This document shows, one piece after another, positions 42,992 to 51,925 of a stretch of 64,000 nucleotides of DNA (position 1 is its first letter; every line of letters begins with the position of its first letter). Source of the stretch: Aerococcus urinae. Lineage in GTDB: Bacteria > Bacillota > Bacilli > Lactobacillales > Aerococcaceae. The notes beneath the pieces are model-generated. The model was not told the DNA's origin, searched no databases, and saw nothing but the letters and a program-made list of their open reading frames with translations. The position numbers were made by a program, and so were the translations under genes. The stretch lies in assembly GCF_001543175.1 (NCBI RefSeq), contig NZ_CP014161.1:1178001-1242000 (forward strand). Direction: 5' to 3'.

Positions 42992-43602
42992 TGCAATTCC
43001 ACCTTTCCTGCTTCAATATCGGCTTTGAGTTGGGCCATGGCTTGGCCACGGTGACTGATCTTATTTTTTAAGTCAGGATCCATTTCGGCTGTAGTTTTTT
43101 GGTAGTCTGGAACATAAAAGATTGAATCATAACCAAAGCCGTTACTCCCCCGCTCTTCCCTTAGGATTTCTCCGGACAAGTGCCCAATATAATGTTTATA
43201 GATTTGCCCATCCGAATGACTTAAGACCAAGGCACAAGTGAATTGGGCCTGACGCTTGCCATCAGGAACAGCTTCCATGGCCAATAAGACTTTTTGCCGG
43301 TTAGCTTGATCATTCTTGTCTAAACCGGCATAGCGGGCCGAATAGATTCCTGGTTCCCCGTTGAGGGCTACAATTTCCAAGCCAGAGTCATCAGCGATAG
43401 TGGGAACCTGTAAGCGTTTTGCTGCCGTACTGGCCTTTTGACTAGCATTTTCTAAAAAGCTGGATCCCGTTTCCGGAATGTCATCAATGTCCGGATAGTC
43501 TAAGAGGGTTTTGATAGTAAAACCTAAGGGGGCAAACAATTGTTGGAATTCCCTGGCCTTGCCAGGATTTTTGGTGGCGATTAAAAGATCATTATTAGCC
43601 AT
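42988..43602 (-). CDS. rdgB: XTP/dITP diphosphatase (RdgB/HAM1)
   Basis: A 204-residue house-cleaning nucleotide pyrophosphatase that removes non-canonical purine nucleotides. TKNPGKAREFQQLF near the N-terminus, DDSGLEIVALNGEPGIYSARYAG in the middle and GSNGFGYDSIFYVPD with SHRGQAM at the C-terminus are signature segments. It lies between murI and yfcE, as in Bacillus. Confidence 0.95.
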   Translation of the reverse strand: MANNDLLIATKNPGKAREFQQLFAPLGFTIKTLLDYPDIDDIPETGSSFLENASQKASTAAKRLQVPTIADDSGLEIVALNGEPGIYSARYAGLDKNDQANRQKVLLAMEAVPDGKRQAQFTCALVLSHSDGQIYKHYIGHLSGEILREERGSNGFGYDSIFYVPDYQKTTAEMDPDLKNKISHRGQAMAQLKADIEAGKVELQ

Positions 43603-43605
43603 GGT

Positions 43606-44427
43606 CTACTCCTTTTTTGCTTCTAATTGACTGAGGGGAATCCGACTGACCGGAATGTCTTTTTGCAGCCAGGTTTTGGCAATGTCCTTAAACAGGGCCA
43701 CCCCTCCGGTAGTATAAAACTGATAAGTGGCGGCTTCCGGGTTCCATGAAGATTCCGCTAGATTATAGAGGTCGAGAATTGCCGAAACATCACTCACGGT
43801 TTCAGCTCCGGAATTGACCAAACGTACCTCTGGGCCCATGAATTTTTGGATCAGTGGAGCTAATAAGGGATAATGGGTGCAACCCAGAATCAAGGTATCG
43901 ATAGCTGTCTGTTTCAAATCATAAAGGCTTTCGGCCACGATTTTTTTAGCTATCGGCGAGGAATATTGGCCACTTTCTACTAAAGGCACGAATTTGGAAC
44001 AGACCAAGGGATACAAGGTTAAATGCTTGTTATGGTCTAGTAAAACATTTTGATAGAAATGACTATTGATGGTAGCTTCAGTAGCCAAAATCCCGATATG
44101 GCCGTTTTCACTATAACGGTTTGCTGCCCGGGCACCGGGGTGGATCACACCGATGACCGGAATATTCACCCGTTCACGAATCCGTTCCAGTGACACTGCT
44201 GTCGCGGTATTACAAGCAATCACAAGCATTTTAATATTTTGCTCCAAGAGAAAATCAACTAATTCTTGGGTGAATTCGTTAATTTCCGCCACTGGCCTAG
44301 GCCCATAAGGACAGCGGGCATTATCCCCAATATAAATTATCGACTCATTGGGCAACTGGCGCATAGCTTCTTTGACAACAGTTAATCCACCCACTCCTGA
44401 ATCGAGAAAACCAATGGGACGCTTCAT
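43606..44427 (-). CDS. murI: Glutamate racemase
   Basis: A 273-residue cofactor-independent racemase making D-glutamate for peptidoglycan. Catalytic cysteines are in ACNTATA and GCTHYPLL; DSGVGGLTV at 8-16 is the substrate site. Its length fits the family. The promoter upstream has an extended -10. It heads the murI-rdgB-yfcE operon with three bases to the next gene. Confidence 0.96.
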   Translation of the reverse strand: MKRPIGFLDSGVGGLTVVKEAMRQLPNESIIYIGDNARCPYGPRPVAEINEFTQELVDFLLEQNIKMLVIACNTATAVSLERIRERVNIPVIGVIHPGARAANRYSENGHIGILATEATINSHFYQNVLLDHNKHLTLYPLVCSKFVPLVESGQYSSPIAKKIVAESLYDLKQTAIDTLILGCTHYPLLAPLIQKFMGPEVRLVNSGAETVSDVSAILDLYNLAESSWNPEAATYQFYTTGGVALFKDIAKTWLQKDIPVSRIPLSQLEAKKE

Positions 44428-44782
44428 GGTGACACTCCTAACAATAAAAAGTCAAATCAATACTCCTATTATAGCAAAAGTGTTTTTCTAATTATAGTAA
44501 TCCCTTAGCTAAAAATATTGAGATCCAGTGACCTAACATAAGCGAGTCATTTCTAATGTTATTTTTTATTACATTTTTTTCAGTCTTTAAAAGAGGTAAG
44601 CTTCCGATAAGCCTTAATTTGATCGCTTTTTCTCTGCTATTAATTGGCAATGATTTACCTAGTAAGTGGACCAATATGATATATTAAATGACATAATTAA
44701 TGACATTAATTTATAAGACATGGTATTATAATTATAAGTACTTATTTACATACAATGTTCAATCATATTGAGGAGCGATTAT
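44428..44782. other. Divergent intergenic region between murI and the glutamate symporter gene
   Basis: No gene is seen in about 355 bases. It contains the murI promoter on the minus strand and an AT-rich leader of the symporter gene with two tandem near-copies of AATGACATWAATT (44686-44711) and a TATAAT at 44727-44732. The tandem copies could bind a regulator of the symporter. Confidence 0.5.
44468..44476 (-). promoter_or_regulatory. Extended -10 promoter of murI
   Basis: TGCTATAAT on the minus strand is a perfect extended -10 about 40 bases before the murI ATG; no good -35 is visible, as is common for this class. Confidence 0.55.
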
Positions 44783-46003
44783 ATGATTACAATTAATTTT
44801 GATATCGTTCAGACACTCGGCCTCGCAGTGCTTGCCTTATTTTTTGGTAAGTGGATGACCAATGTCTTTCCGGTGCTCGAAGAATATTCCCTGCCCCCTG
44901 CCATTGTAGGTGGCTTAGCCTTTGCCTTAGTCAATATGTTCCTACGCTTGACTAACCTGGTCACATTTAACTTGGACACTTCCTTATCTACCCTATTTAT
45001 GGTGGTATACTTTACCACAATTGGTTTTTCCGCTAGTATCCAAGCCTTGTCTCGGGCTAAGGGTGTGGTGATGAAGTTCCTCTTTATTGCCATTTTAGCC
45101 ATCTTTATCCAAAATATTCTGGCCCTGGTTCTGGGGAAATTCCTAGGTATTTCTGGCCCCTTAGCCCTATTGCTCGGTTCTCCAGCCTTAGTCGGTGGCC
45201 CAGGGACGGCGGCAGCTGTCTCCCCTACCATTGTCAACTTGGGTTACGACAATGCCACCTCAGTAGGGATTATTGCAGCTACTCTGGGAATTGTGTTGGG
45301 CTCACTTTCTGGTGGCCCAATTGCCTCAGGTATTGCCAAAAAATACTCCCTATCCGCTAAAGATGACAATGCCTCGGCAAATACCAGCAACCGCTACCAC
45401 CGCCATCCCCAACACCAACGCTTAACCGCTGAACGGATTGGTTATATGTTGTATGGCACCTTACTCGTCATTTTTGTGGGAACCTTTGTCACCGAAATTA
45501 TTAACACCGTAGTGGGTAAATTAGTGGGAGGAATCACCTTCCCCGTTTATATTGGCCCAATGATTGTGGCAGCTACCGCTCGTAATATCTCTGACGCCAA
45601 GGAACGGCCTATCCTTGATGATGCCGCTCTGGATGTAACTTCAGATATTTCACTCAATCTCTTTCTGGCCCTAACCATGGTGGGATTAGAGTTATGGACC
45701 ATTATTGATATGGCCCTACCGATGCTTTTAATTATTGTGGCAGAAACACTAGTTACTCTGGCTTTTGCTCGTTATATTGTCTTTTATACGATGGGTAAGA
45801 ACTACGACTCAGCCGTGATGACCGCAGGATTTATTGGCTTCGGGATGGGGTCCTCCTCCAATGCCATGGCCTGCATGCGGCAAATCACCCATGAATATGG
45901 CGCTAGCCCATTAGCCTTTCTTGCAGTTTCTATCGTAGGGGCACTCTTTATTGACTTTATCAACATCTTTGCTATCTACGGCTTCATCCATCTGATTGCT
46001 TAA
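44783..46003 (+). CDS. gltS: Sodium/glutamate symporter, GltS family
   Basis: About 406 residues with some ten or more membrane helices in two inverted halves; each half contains a GGPGTAAA-like or GMGSSSNAMA re-entrant loop as in GltS (PALVGGPGTAAAVSP and GFIGFGMGSSSNAMACM). It imports glutamate with sodium. The start at 44783 is set by AGGAG seven bases upstream; the TTG five codons earlier contains that site. It is divergent from murI, which uses glutamate; a functional link is plausible only. Confidence 0.9.
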   Translation: MITINFDIVQTLGLAVLALFFGKWMTNVFPVLEEYSLPPAIVGGLAFALVNMFLRLTNLVTFNLDTSLSTLFMVVYFTTIGFSASIQALSRAKGVVMKFLFIAILAIFIQNILALVLGKFLGISGPLALLLGSPALVGGPGTAAAVSPTIVNLGYDNATSVGIIAATLGIVLGSLSGGPIASGIAKKYSLSAKDDNASANTSNRYHRHPQHQRLTAERIGYMLYGTLLVIFVGTFVTEIINTVVGKLVGGITFPVYIGPMIVAATARNISDAKERPILDDAALDVTSDISLNLFLALTMVGLELWTIIDMALPMLLIIVAETLVTLAFARYIVFYTMGKNYDSAVMTAGFIGFGMGSSSNAMACMRQITHEYGASPLAFLAVSIVGALFIDFINIFAIYGFIHLIA

Positions 46004-46098
46004 GGCAGTTAGTAGTCATCACTTAACTTTCTTTTCCCTAAAAATTTGTTTATGATATAAATGAACAATGTTCTATTACACAGGAAAGGAAGACCTCC

Positions 46099-46566
46099 AT
46101 GCGGATAGCACTCATTGCCCACGACAGTAAGAAAGAATTAATGATCCAATTAACCACTGCCTACCAGAATATTCTAAGTCAGCATGACTTAGTGGCGACC
46201 GGGACCACTGGCAAGTGCATTAGTCAAGCGACTGGTCTCAAGGTCCATTGCTACCAATCTGGCCCCTTAGGCGGTGACCAGCAAATTGGTGCTGAAGTTT
46301 CACAAAATCAGATCGATTGCGTCATCTTCTTAAGGGATCCCCTAACAGCCATGCCCCATGAACCCGATGTGAATGCCCTGATTCGTCTCTGTGATGTCTA
46401 TAATGTTCCCTTAGCCACCAATATTGGTAGTGCAGAAGTCCTAGTCCGCGGGCTTGGTGCGGGTTTAATTAATTGGCGAGCGAACTACGCCGATGGGGAA
46501 GTTAACCGCGATATCCGCGAAAACCTCAGTCACGGCAGCGTCAACCGCCCACTTAAAGAAGATTAA
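46099..46566 (+). CDS. mgsA: Methylglyoxal synthase
   Basis: A 155-residue enzyme converting dihydroxyacetone phosphate to methylglyoxal, bypassing lower glycolysis when phosphate is short. [21 protein letters not shown]-type phosphate loop ([10 protein letters not shown]), [13 protein letters not shown] and [15 protein letters not shown] contain the catalytic Asp and His. Length is normal. GGAAAGGAAG precedes the ATG. Single gene with its own terminator. Confidence 0.96.
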   Translation: MRIALIAHDSKKELMIQLTTAYQNILSQHDLVATGTTGKCISQATGLKVHCYQSGPLGGDQQIGAEVSQNQIDCVIFLRDPLTAMPHEPDVNALIRLCDVYNVPLATNIGSAEVLVRGLGAGLINWRANYADGEVNRDIRENLSHGSVNRPLKED

Positions 46567-46576
46567 GCAAAATAAT

Positions 46577-46630
46577 AAGGTCAACTCAGACTGCTCGATT
46601 AAGAGAAAATCCGAGTTGACCTTTTCTTTT
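46577..46630 (+). terminator. Terminator after mgsA
   Basis: AAGGTCAACTC pairs with GAGTTGACCTT across a 25-base loop, followed by T-rich sequence. It could also serve the convergent gene on the minus strand. Confidence 0.8.
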
Positions 46631-46641
46631 TTACTTATTTT

Positions 46642-47070
46642 CTAGTGATCAACCAGCCGCCAGTTATGGTTATTCCAACATAATAGGCCTGACAAGACGA
46701 ACACTGAAAGGTATAATCCATAGACGACAAAATCAGTATTTAACTGGGTTCTTGCCATCAAAAAGTCGTCAATAGGAAAGGCTGCGTAATAAATCGCATT
46801 CATAAAGATAAGGAAGAGCGCGTGTTTCTTCAAGGCTTGTTTGGCTTGAGAACTGCCCTCCTTAAAGTAAACGAGAAGACCTAAACTAAGCAGGAGAATG
46901 GAAAATAAACCGATAGCTGGGTAGGAAATCACTATCAGGGACAGCAATAATCCTCCTAGGGCTTCTAAAATTTCGGGGCTAGACATTACCCAGGCCAGAC
47001 CTGACAAGGCAAAAATGACCAGGATATATATAAAGGGAATTGCATTTAAGAAACGAAGTAACTTAACCAT
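46642..47070 (-). CDS. Small integral membrane protein of unknown function
   Basis: I do not recognise a family. About 142 residues with four likely membrane helices (FLNAIPFIYILVIFALSGL; LGGLLLSLIVISYPAIGLFSILLLSLGLL; HALFLIFMNAIYYAAFP; FVVYGLYLSVFVLSGLLCW) and a short charged loop. Start at 47070 is chosen because AAGGAG lies nine bases upstream; ATGs further up overlap that site. It is a single gene between mgsA and trxA. Confidence 0.65.
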   Translation of the reverse strand: MVKLLRFLNAIPFIYILVIFALSGLAWVMSSPEILEALGGLLLSLIVISYPAIGLFSILLLSLGLLVYFKEGSSQAKQALKKHALFLIFMNAIYYAAFPIDDFLMARTQLNTDFVVYGLYLSVFVLSGLLCWNNHNWRLVDH

Positions 47071-47273
47071 CTGGATCATCTCCTTATTGGTGTGCTTTCT
47101 GAGCTTTACTAAGGTTTTCTTTCCCATATATTTTTAGTATAAATAAAAATCCGTCCATGTAAAATCATAAGTCTCAAAGAGAGTTATAAGATAAAAGTTT
47201 AAATTTGTGAACAAATCCGCCAGTCTCTAGAGCGAGTAACACTAAAAATTAAATAATAAATCCTCAGAATAAT

Positions 47274-47303
47274 AAAAAAAGCGCCGCACTTAAATGCAGC
47301 ACT
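47274..47303 (-). terminator. Terminator of trxA
   Basis: AGCGCCGCAC and ATGCAGCACT pair through G-C, A-T and three G-U pairs around a four-base loop; seven T residues follow on the minus strand. Confidence 0.75.
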
Positions 47304-47317
47304 CCTTTAACTCTTGC

Positions 47318-47632
47318 TTAGTCTAAATGGTTTTCAAGGATACTTTCCAATTTTTCTTTTGGTGTGTAACCAACCAGTTGTTCAACGACTTGGCCGTCTT
47401 TTTTAACGATTAAGGTTGGGATAGACATAATACCAAATTCACGTGGGGTTTCAGGATTTTCATCCACATCCATCTTAGCAAATTTTACTTGGTCGCCCAT
47501 TTCTTCATCAAGTTGGTCAACAATTGGAGATTGCATCCGACAAGGACCACACCAAGTTGCCCAGAAGTCGATTAAAACGACGCCTTCACTAGTTTCTTCT
47601 ACAAAATTTTGATCAGTTAATGTTTGTACCAT
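47318..47632 (-). CDS. trxA: Thioredoxin
   Basis: A 104-residue thioredoxin with the redox site WCGPC at 27-31 and the cis-Pro segment MSIPTLIV. It reduces cytosolic disulfides such as those of ribonucleotide reductase. It lies downstream of mutS2 but has its own promoter. Normal family length. Confidence 0.96.
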   Translation of the reverse strand: MVQTLTDQNFVEETSEGVVLIDFWATWCGPCRMQSPIVDQLDEEMGDQVKFAKMDVDENPETPREFGIMSIPTLIVKKDGQVVEQLVGYTPKEKLESILENHLD

Positions 47633-47730
47633 TTAACTTCCTCCTCAAATTATTTCAATTAGTCACTCTGTGAGCAATGCTTTAAAGTGGCAGGGAATTG
47701 CTATTGACCATCCCCTCACTTTCAGGATTA

Positions 47731-47758
47731 ATTATAGCATGTTCTCCCATTTAGCAAA
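47731..47758 (-). promoter_or_regulatory. Promoter of trxA
   Basis: On the minus strand TGCTATAAT gives an extended -10 (hexamer at 47731-47736), with TTTGCT (47753-47758) 16 bases upstream. Confidence 0.55.
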
Positions 47759-47791
47759 AAATTTTTGCTTACTTTTATTTAGTTAAGGCTC

Positions 47792-50178
47792 CTAGTCGCC
47801 AAATTTAACAATAGTTGCCCCCTGGCCACCCAGGTTATGGGGAGCGTAGGAGAAGGACTTGACCCGTTTATTATTTCTCAAGTATTTCTGTACCCCGTCC
47901 CGGATGACTCCAGTACCGAAGCCATGGATAATCGTCACTTGGGGATAATTCGCCAACAGAGCTTGGTCGATATAACGGTCCAGGGCAGTCATGGCTTCTT
48001 CATAGCGCATCCCCCGGAGATCGAGTTCTGACTTAATATTCTTACTTTGACTAGCACGTACGCTACTCGAGCCCTTCTTGCCCTTAGACTTGGGTTGGCT
48101 CTTTTCTTGGAGCTCTAAGTCTTTTTCAGGGATTTCCATCTTCAGCATCCCCATTTGTACCAACCAGTGTCTATCTTCTCGTTCTTCCACCAAGGTTCCC
48201 ATCTGACTATAAGGAATAACCTTGACTTCGTCACCAACTTCCAAACTTTTATGTTTTTTACGTTTTTGACGTTTGAGAACCTTGTTCTTTTTCAACTGTT
48301 CCTCTTCCTGGGTCAAGTTAGAAATTTGCTTTTGCTTGTCAATCATTTCATGTTCTTTGACGTTTTGGCCCTGAGGGTTATTCTTCTGCCATTCTCTAAT
48401 ATCACCCAAGAGCTTATCGGCCTTTTCCTGGGTCTTAGCCACCAGGTCGTTAGCTTCTCGCTTCGCCCGGTTTAAATAAGTAATCTTATCATTTTCCAGG
48501 GCTTGGTAGGCCTTCTTCAAATCAGTTAATAATTTATCAGCTTCTAGCAAATCATGGCTTAGGGCTTGGTTATCCCTTTCGTAGGCTTGACGTTTCTCAT
48601 CCAAATCATCGATCATTTCGTTTAAGGACTGACTTTCTTCTCCTACATAATAGCGGGCCTCGTCCACGATGCCTTGGTCTAAGCCTAGGCGTTGGGAAAT
48701 ATCAAAGGCGTTAGAGCGACCCGGTTGACCGATTAATAGTCGGTAAGTCGGCGTCAGGGTTTTCTCATCGAATTCAACACTGGCATTAATCGCATTGGGC
48801 TCTTCAAAGGCATAGGCCTTGAGTTCAGGATAATGGGTGGTCGCCAGAACCGTACAGCCCACTTGAGCAAGCCGGTTTAAAATCGCCATCGCCAGGGCGG
48901 CCCCTTCCTTAGGGTCAGTTCCTGAACCCAACTCATCGATCAAGACTAAGGACTGGTCATCAATCGCCTCTAGGATTGCGATAATATTGGTCATATGGCC
49001 GGAAAAAGTCGACAGGTTAGCTTCAATCGATTGTTCATCCCCAATATCAGCAAAGATACGGTCAAAGACCCCAATACGGCTATCGGCCTTGGCAGTAATA
49101 TAGAGACCTGATTGTCCCATTAACTGCAATAAGCCAGTTGTTTTTAAAGTAATGGTCTTCCCACCGGTATTGGGTCCGGTAATGATTAACATGCGATAGT
49201 CGCCGTTAAAGCTAATGGTATTGGCCACTGCCGTCTTAGGATTTAACAAGGGGTGGACGGCTTCTTCTAAGTTCAAAGACTGGTGATCTTGGGCAATGAG
49301 AGGCCGATGGGCGCCCTGCTTTTTGGCATAGCGCCACTTGGCTTGGATGAAATCAAGTTGCCCCAAGATTTGGTTATTTTGATTTATTTCTTGACTATGG
49401 GGAGACAGGTTGGCTGATAATTCCGCAAAAATCCGCTCGATTTCCGCCTGCTCTTCGATCCGCAGGCTATGGACCTTATTATTGGACTCCATCACGACCT
49501 GAGGTTCAATATAGAGGGTCTGCCCTGAGGCACTTTGGTCATGAACCACGCCACCGAACTTGCGTCGGTATTCTTGCTTGACTGGTAAGACATAGCGATC
49601 ATTACGGATAGTCACAATTTGGTCACTCAGATAGTCGGCTTGGCTAGATTTAATGATATTATCCAAACTCATCCGAATATGGGCCTCTTCCGCCTTGATG
49701 CTTTGACGAATACTGTGTAAGTGGCTGCTAGCTTCATCATAGACCGAACCATCACTTGAATAGCCTGGTTAATCTTTTTAGCCAGGTCCTTATGATTAGC
49801 AAAGTCACTCACATAGCCTTGCATCTGTTCAACGGCAAGGTCTAAGTCCTCGATCTCTTTGAAGAAATGACTGACTTCACTGACACTTTTCAAGACCCGA
49901 CCCACATGGGCGAGTTCTTGGCCATTCAAGATGCCGCCGATATCTAAGCGTTTCATCAAGGGCCCCACATCAACTAATTGCCCCAGTGGCAAACTGCGTT
50001 GGGCTTCATCAATGCTTTGCATTTCATCAATATCAGTCAAAGCGGCTTCGATTTTTTCGGGTTCAGTCATGGGTTTAAGCTGTAAAGCTAGGTTTTTACC
50101 CAGGGCCGTCACGGTTTCTTTGGCGAGACCCCCGGTAATTTTATCGAATTCTAAGATTTTTTCTATTTTTTTATTCAC
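47792..50178 (-). pseudogene. mutS2: Endonuclease MutS2, interrupted by a single-base frameshift
   Basis: The gene is split into two frames: 50178-49669 (169 residues, GTG start with AAGGAG seven bases upstream) and 49672-47792 (626 residues). After residue Q141 the first frame continues into unrelated residues, while the +1-shifted frame reads DGSVYDEASSHLHSIRQSI, the expected MutS2 continuation. Restoring one base in CAAGTGAT (49751-49758), probably an A lost from a three-A run, gives a 795-residue protein of normal length. Intact beyond the break are Walker A ITGPNTGGKT, Walker B LVLIDELGSGTDP and the C-terminal Smr nuclease domain with LDLRGM and IIHGFGTG. MutS2 acts on recombination intermediates and collided ribosomes. 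Confidence 0.85.
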
Positions 50179-50216
50179 AGAGATGCTCCTTTTTCACGAT
50201 AAACTGACCATCTGAT

Positions 50217-50250
50217 AAAAAAAGAGACTATGACAAAGTCCTAACTCTCT
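50217..50250 (-). terminator. Candidate terminator between cvpA and mutS2
   Basis: On the minus strand AGAGAGTTAGGAC faces GTCATAGTCTCT with one bulge, followed by seven T residues. It would end zapA-cvpA transcription before mutS2. Confidence 0.6.
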
Positions 50251-50632
50251 TCAAAATACTAACTTTCTAATCAAAATATGTTCCAAGTACAGCGCAAGCA
50301 TTCGCTTCAGAAAATGGCACGAAATTCTCTAGTTGAGTTCGGACACCAGACTTGAAGTCACTTCAGAAAATTCCAACGCACAGACATGTCGAGTTCGGAA
50401 GGGTGAGGGGATGTCCTTTCAGAAAAGTTGAACGATCAGCAAGCTGATCTTATCATCTTTTCCTCCAAGGAATCTCCCTCACTAATCCTTCCTCACATCC
50501 TTATAGCTGTGCTTATGGTATTTTCTTCCAGAGATTCAAGTCTTTGACGGCGTCCTCTCATCCTGATTGAGAATTTTGACGCCCTTTTCTTCCAGTGGTC
50601 TTGCTCTTTAATGCACTTGTCACACTCTCCTT
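50250..50632. repeat. Degenerate copies of the GTCRCACTCT palindromic repeat family
   Basis: The gap between cvpA and mutS2 holds no gene. It ends with CTTGTCACACTCT beside the cvpA stop. At 50397-50490 a long hairpin has outer arms GGAAGGGTGAGGGG and TCTCCCTCACTAATCCTTCC and a central perfect palindrome GATCAGC-AA-GCTGATC (50434-50449). Segments such as GTTGAGTTCGG and CCTTTCAGAAAA recur with the 54.5-kb copy. About two to three diverged units seem present. Confidence 0.7.
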
Positions 50633-50635
50633 TAG

Positions 50636-51205
50636 CTAAATAGCGATTGCAATGCCGACAAACCATAAGTTAAAGACTTCATGGGTAAGGAAGGGGGTGC
50701 GACGGATAAAGAACTCTGCCACACTGTTATGACTTAAGAAGCCTTGCACACCTTCCAGTCCCAATAAAGACAGGATGGCAAAGACAAAAAACAAGGTGAA
50801 CCAGGCAGTGATAAAACCAGTAAGGAAGCCTCCCAGGCTCAGGACTTTTCCTTGGCCTTTTCGATATTTTGAGGGTGAGAAGAGGTAAAGAATAAAACTC
50901 TTAATGACTTGGACCCCCACTAAAATAAGGGCAAAGGCCATGGCCCGGTAGTAAATTACATCCATATTAGTCAGGACTGCATCAGGATAGTATGAGAAGT
51001 CACTAGTCATGGAATAGCCGGGAAAAGGGATAATCAATTCTAACTTCTCCGCTAAAGGTAAAAAGTACTCCTTAGCCACAAAGAAGCTGACTCCCAAGGA
51101 TAGGACCTGCAGAAGCTGCACGCCAAAAGTCCGGCGACTATAATCCATAATAGTTAAGGCAAAAAAAATCAGGACTAAGATTAAGGTAATGGTGGTATTA
51201 GACAA
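50636..51205 (-). CDS. cvpA: CvpA family membrane protein
   Basis: A 189-residue protein with four or five hydrophobic segments and the CvpA N-terminus (TLILVLIFFALTIMDYSRRTFGVQLLQVLSLGVSFF). In E. coli CvpA is needed for colicin V production; in Firmicutes its role is unclear. The start is TTG with AGGAGG seven bases upstream. It follows zapA by 15 bases, as in B. subtilis (zapA-yshB). Confidence 0.88.
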   Translation of the reverse strand: MSNTTITLILVLIFFALTIMDYSRRTFGVQLLQVLSLGVSFFVAKEYFLPLAEKLELIIPFPGYSMTSDFSYYPDAVLTNMDVIYYRAMAFALILVGVQVIKSFILYLFSPSKYRKGQGKVLSLGGFLTGFITAWFTLFFVFAILSLLGLEGVQGFLSHNSVAEFFIRRTPFLTHEVFNLWFVGIAIAI

Positions 51206-51220
51206 GCCAAGTCCTCCTTT

Positions 51221-51799
51221 CTAATCACGGGGCGTCTTGGAGAGGCCTTGGGCTTTCTTGGCTGCAAAGGGGTCATAGTAAACCGCAGAAGAGTCCGCTT
51301 TTTGCTTACCTTGACTTGGATTAGCCGACTTGGAAGTCTTTTTACCACTTTGCCCTTTGTTTTCACTCATCTTAGCTGCCTTGACTTGTCTCTGACTTTC
51401 ACTAAGTAAACTTCGACTAGCTTGGCTATAGGAAGGTTGACTTTTAGCTTGAATCAGCTTGCCCCCTTCAGAAAAAGCCGTCAAATTAGGTTGTTGGACG
51501 CTTTGCTTCAGGGTTTCTAATTCCGACTCTAAGCGGGCTTTTTGCCGGCTTAGACGTTCAATTTGCTCTCTTTGGCTGGCTATTTCAGCTTCACTTTCCA
51601 ACCAATTGGAAGTCGCATTGACAGCGACTAAGAGGGCCATTTTCTGATTAGAGAGAATCGAAGGTTTGCTTTTAATTTGATTCAAGGCAATATTCACCCG
51701 ACGAACCACTTCTTCAATATGTTCTTCGGATTTATTGCCGACGATTTTTACAGTTTGTTTTCCAAAATGAGCGGTATATTCTTGCTGCGACTCAGTCAT
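51221..51799 (-). CDS. zapA: Cell division protein ZapA with extended C-terminus
   Basis: A 192-residue protein, about twice normal ZapA length. Residues 1-75 are the ZapA domain (FGKQTVKIVGNKSEEHIEEVVRRVNIALNQI, MALLVAVNATSNWLESE), followed by a coiled coil (75-105) that dimerises it. Beyond 105 is a basic, Ser/Gln/Lys-rich, low-complexity tail. ZapA bundles FtsZ filaments at the Z ring. The tail is likely disordered. GGAAAGGAG precedes the ATG. Confidence 0.88.
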   Translation of the reverse strand: MTESQQEYTAHFGKQTVKIVGNKSEEHIEEVVRRVNIALNQIKSKPSILSNQKMALLVAVNATSNWLESEAEIASQREQIERLSRQKARLESELETLKQSVQQPNLTAFSEGGKLIQAKSQPSYSQASRSLLSESQRQVKAAKMSENKGQSGKKTSKSANPSQGKQKADSSAVYYDPFAAKKAQGLSKTPRD

Positions 51800-51874
51800 G
51801 AACAGTCTCCTTTCCTGAACATTTACTCCTTATTTTACCATTGACACGAGGGCTTGACTAGTCATTGCCTTAAT

Positions 51875-51906
51875 AATAAAAAGAGCTGAGAAAGTTATCC
51901 CAGCCC
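51875..51906 (-). terminator. Terminator after the PTS gene
   Basis: GAGCTGAGA (51883-51891) faces TCCCAGCCC (51898-51906) with two G-U pairs; the minus strand continues into a T-rich run. It follows the PTS stop by about 20 bases. Confidence 0.75.
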
Positions 51907-51925
51907 TTAATCATTTTTATGAAAA

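Noticed and set aside
47792-50178. Two separate genes, a short MutS2 N-terminal protein and a stand-alone ATPase-Smr protein
   Set aside because: The missing linker is encoded in the alternate frame across the junction, so one frameshifted gene accounts for both.
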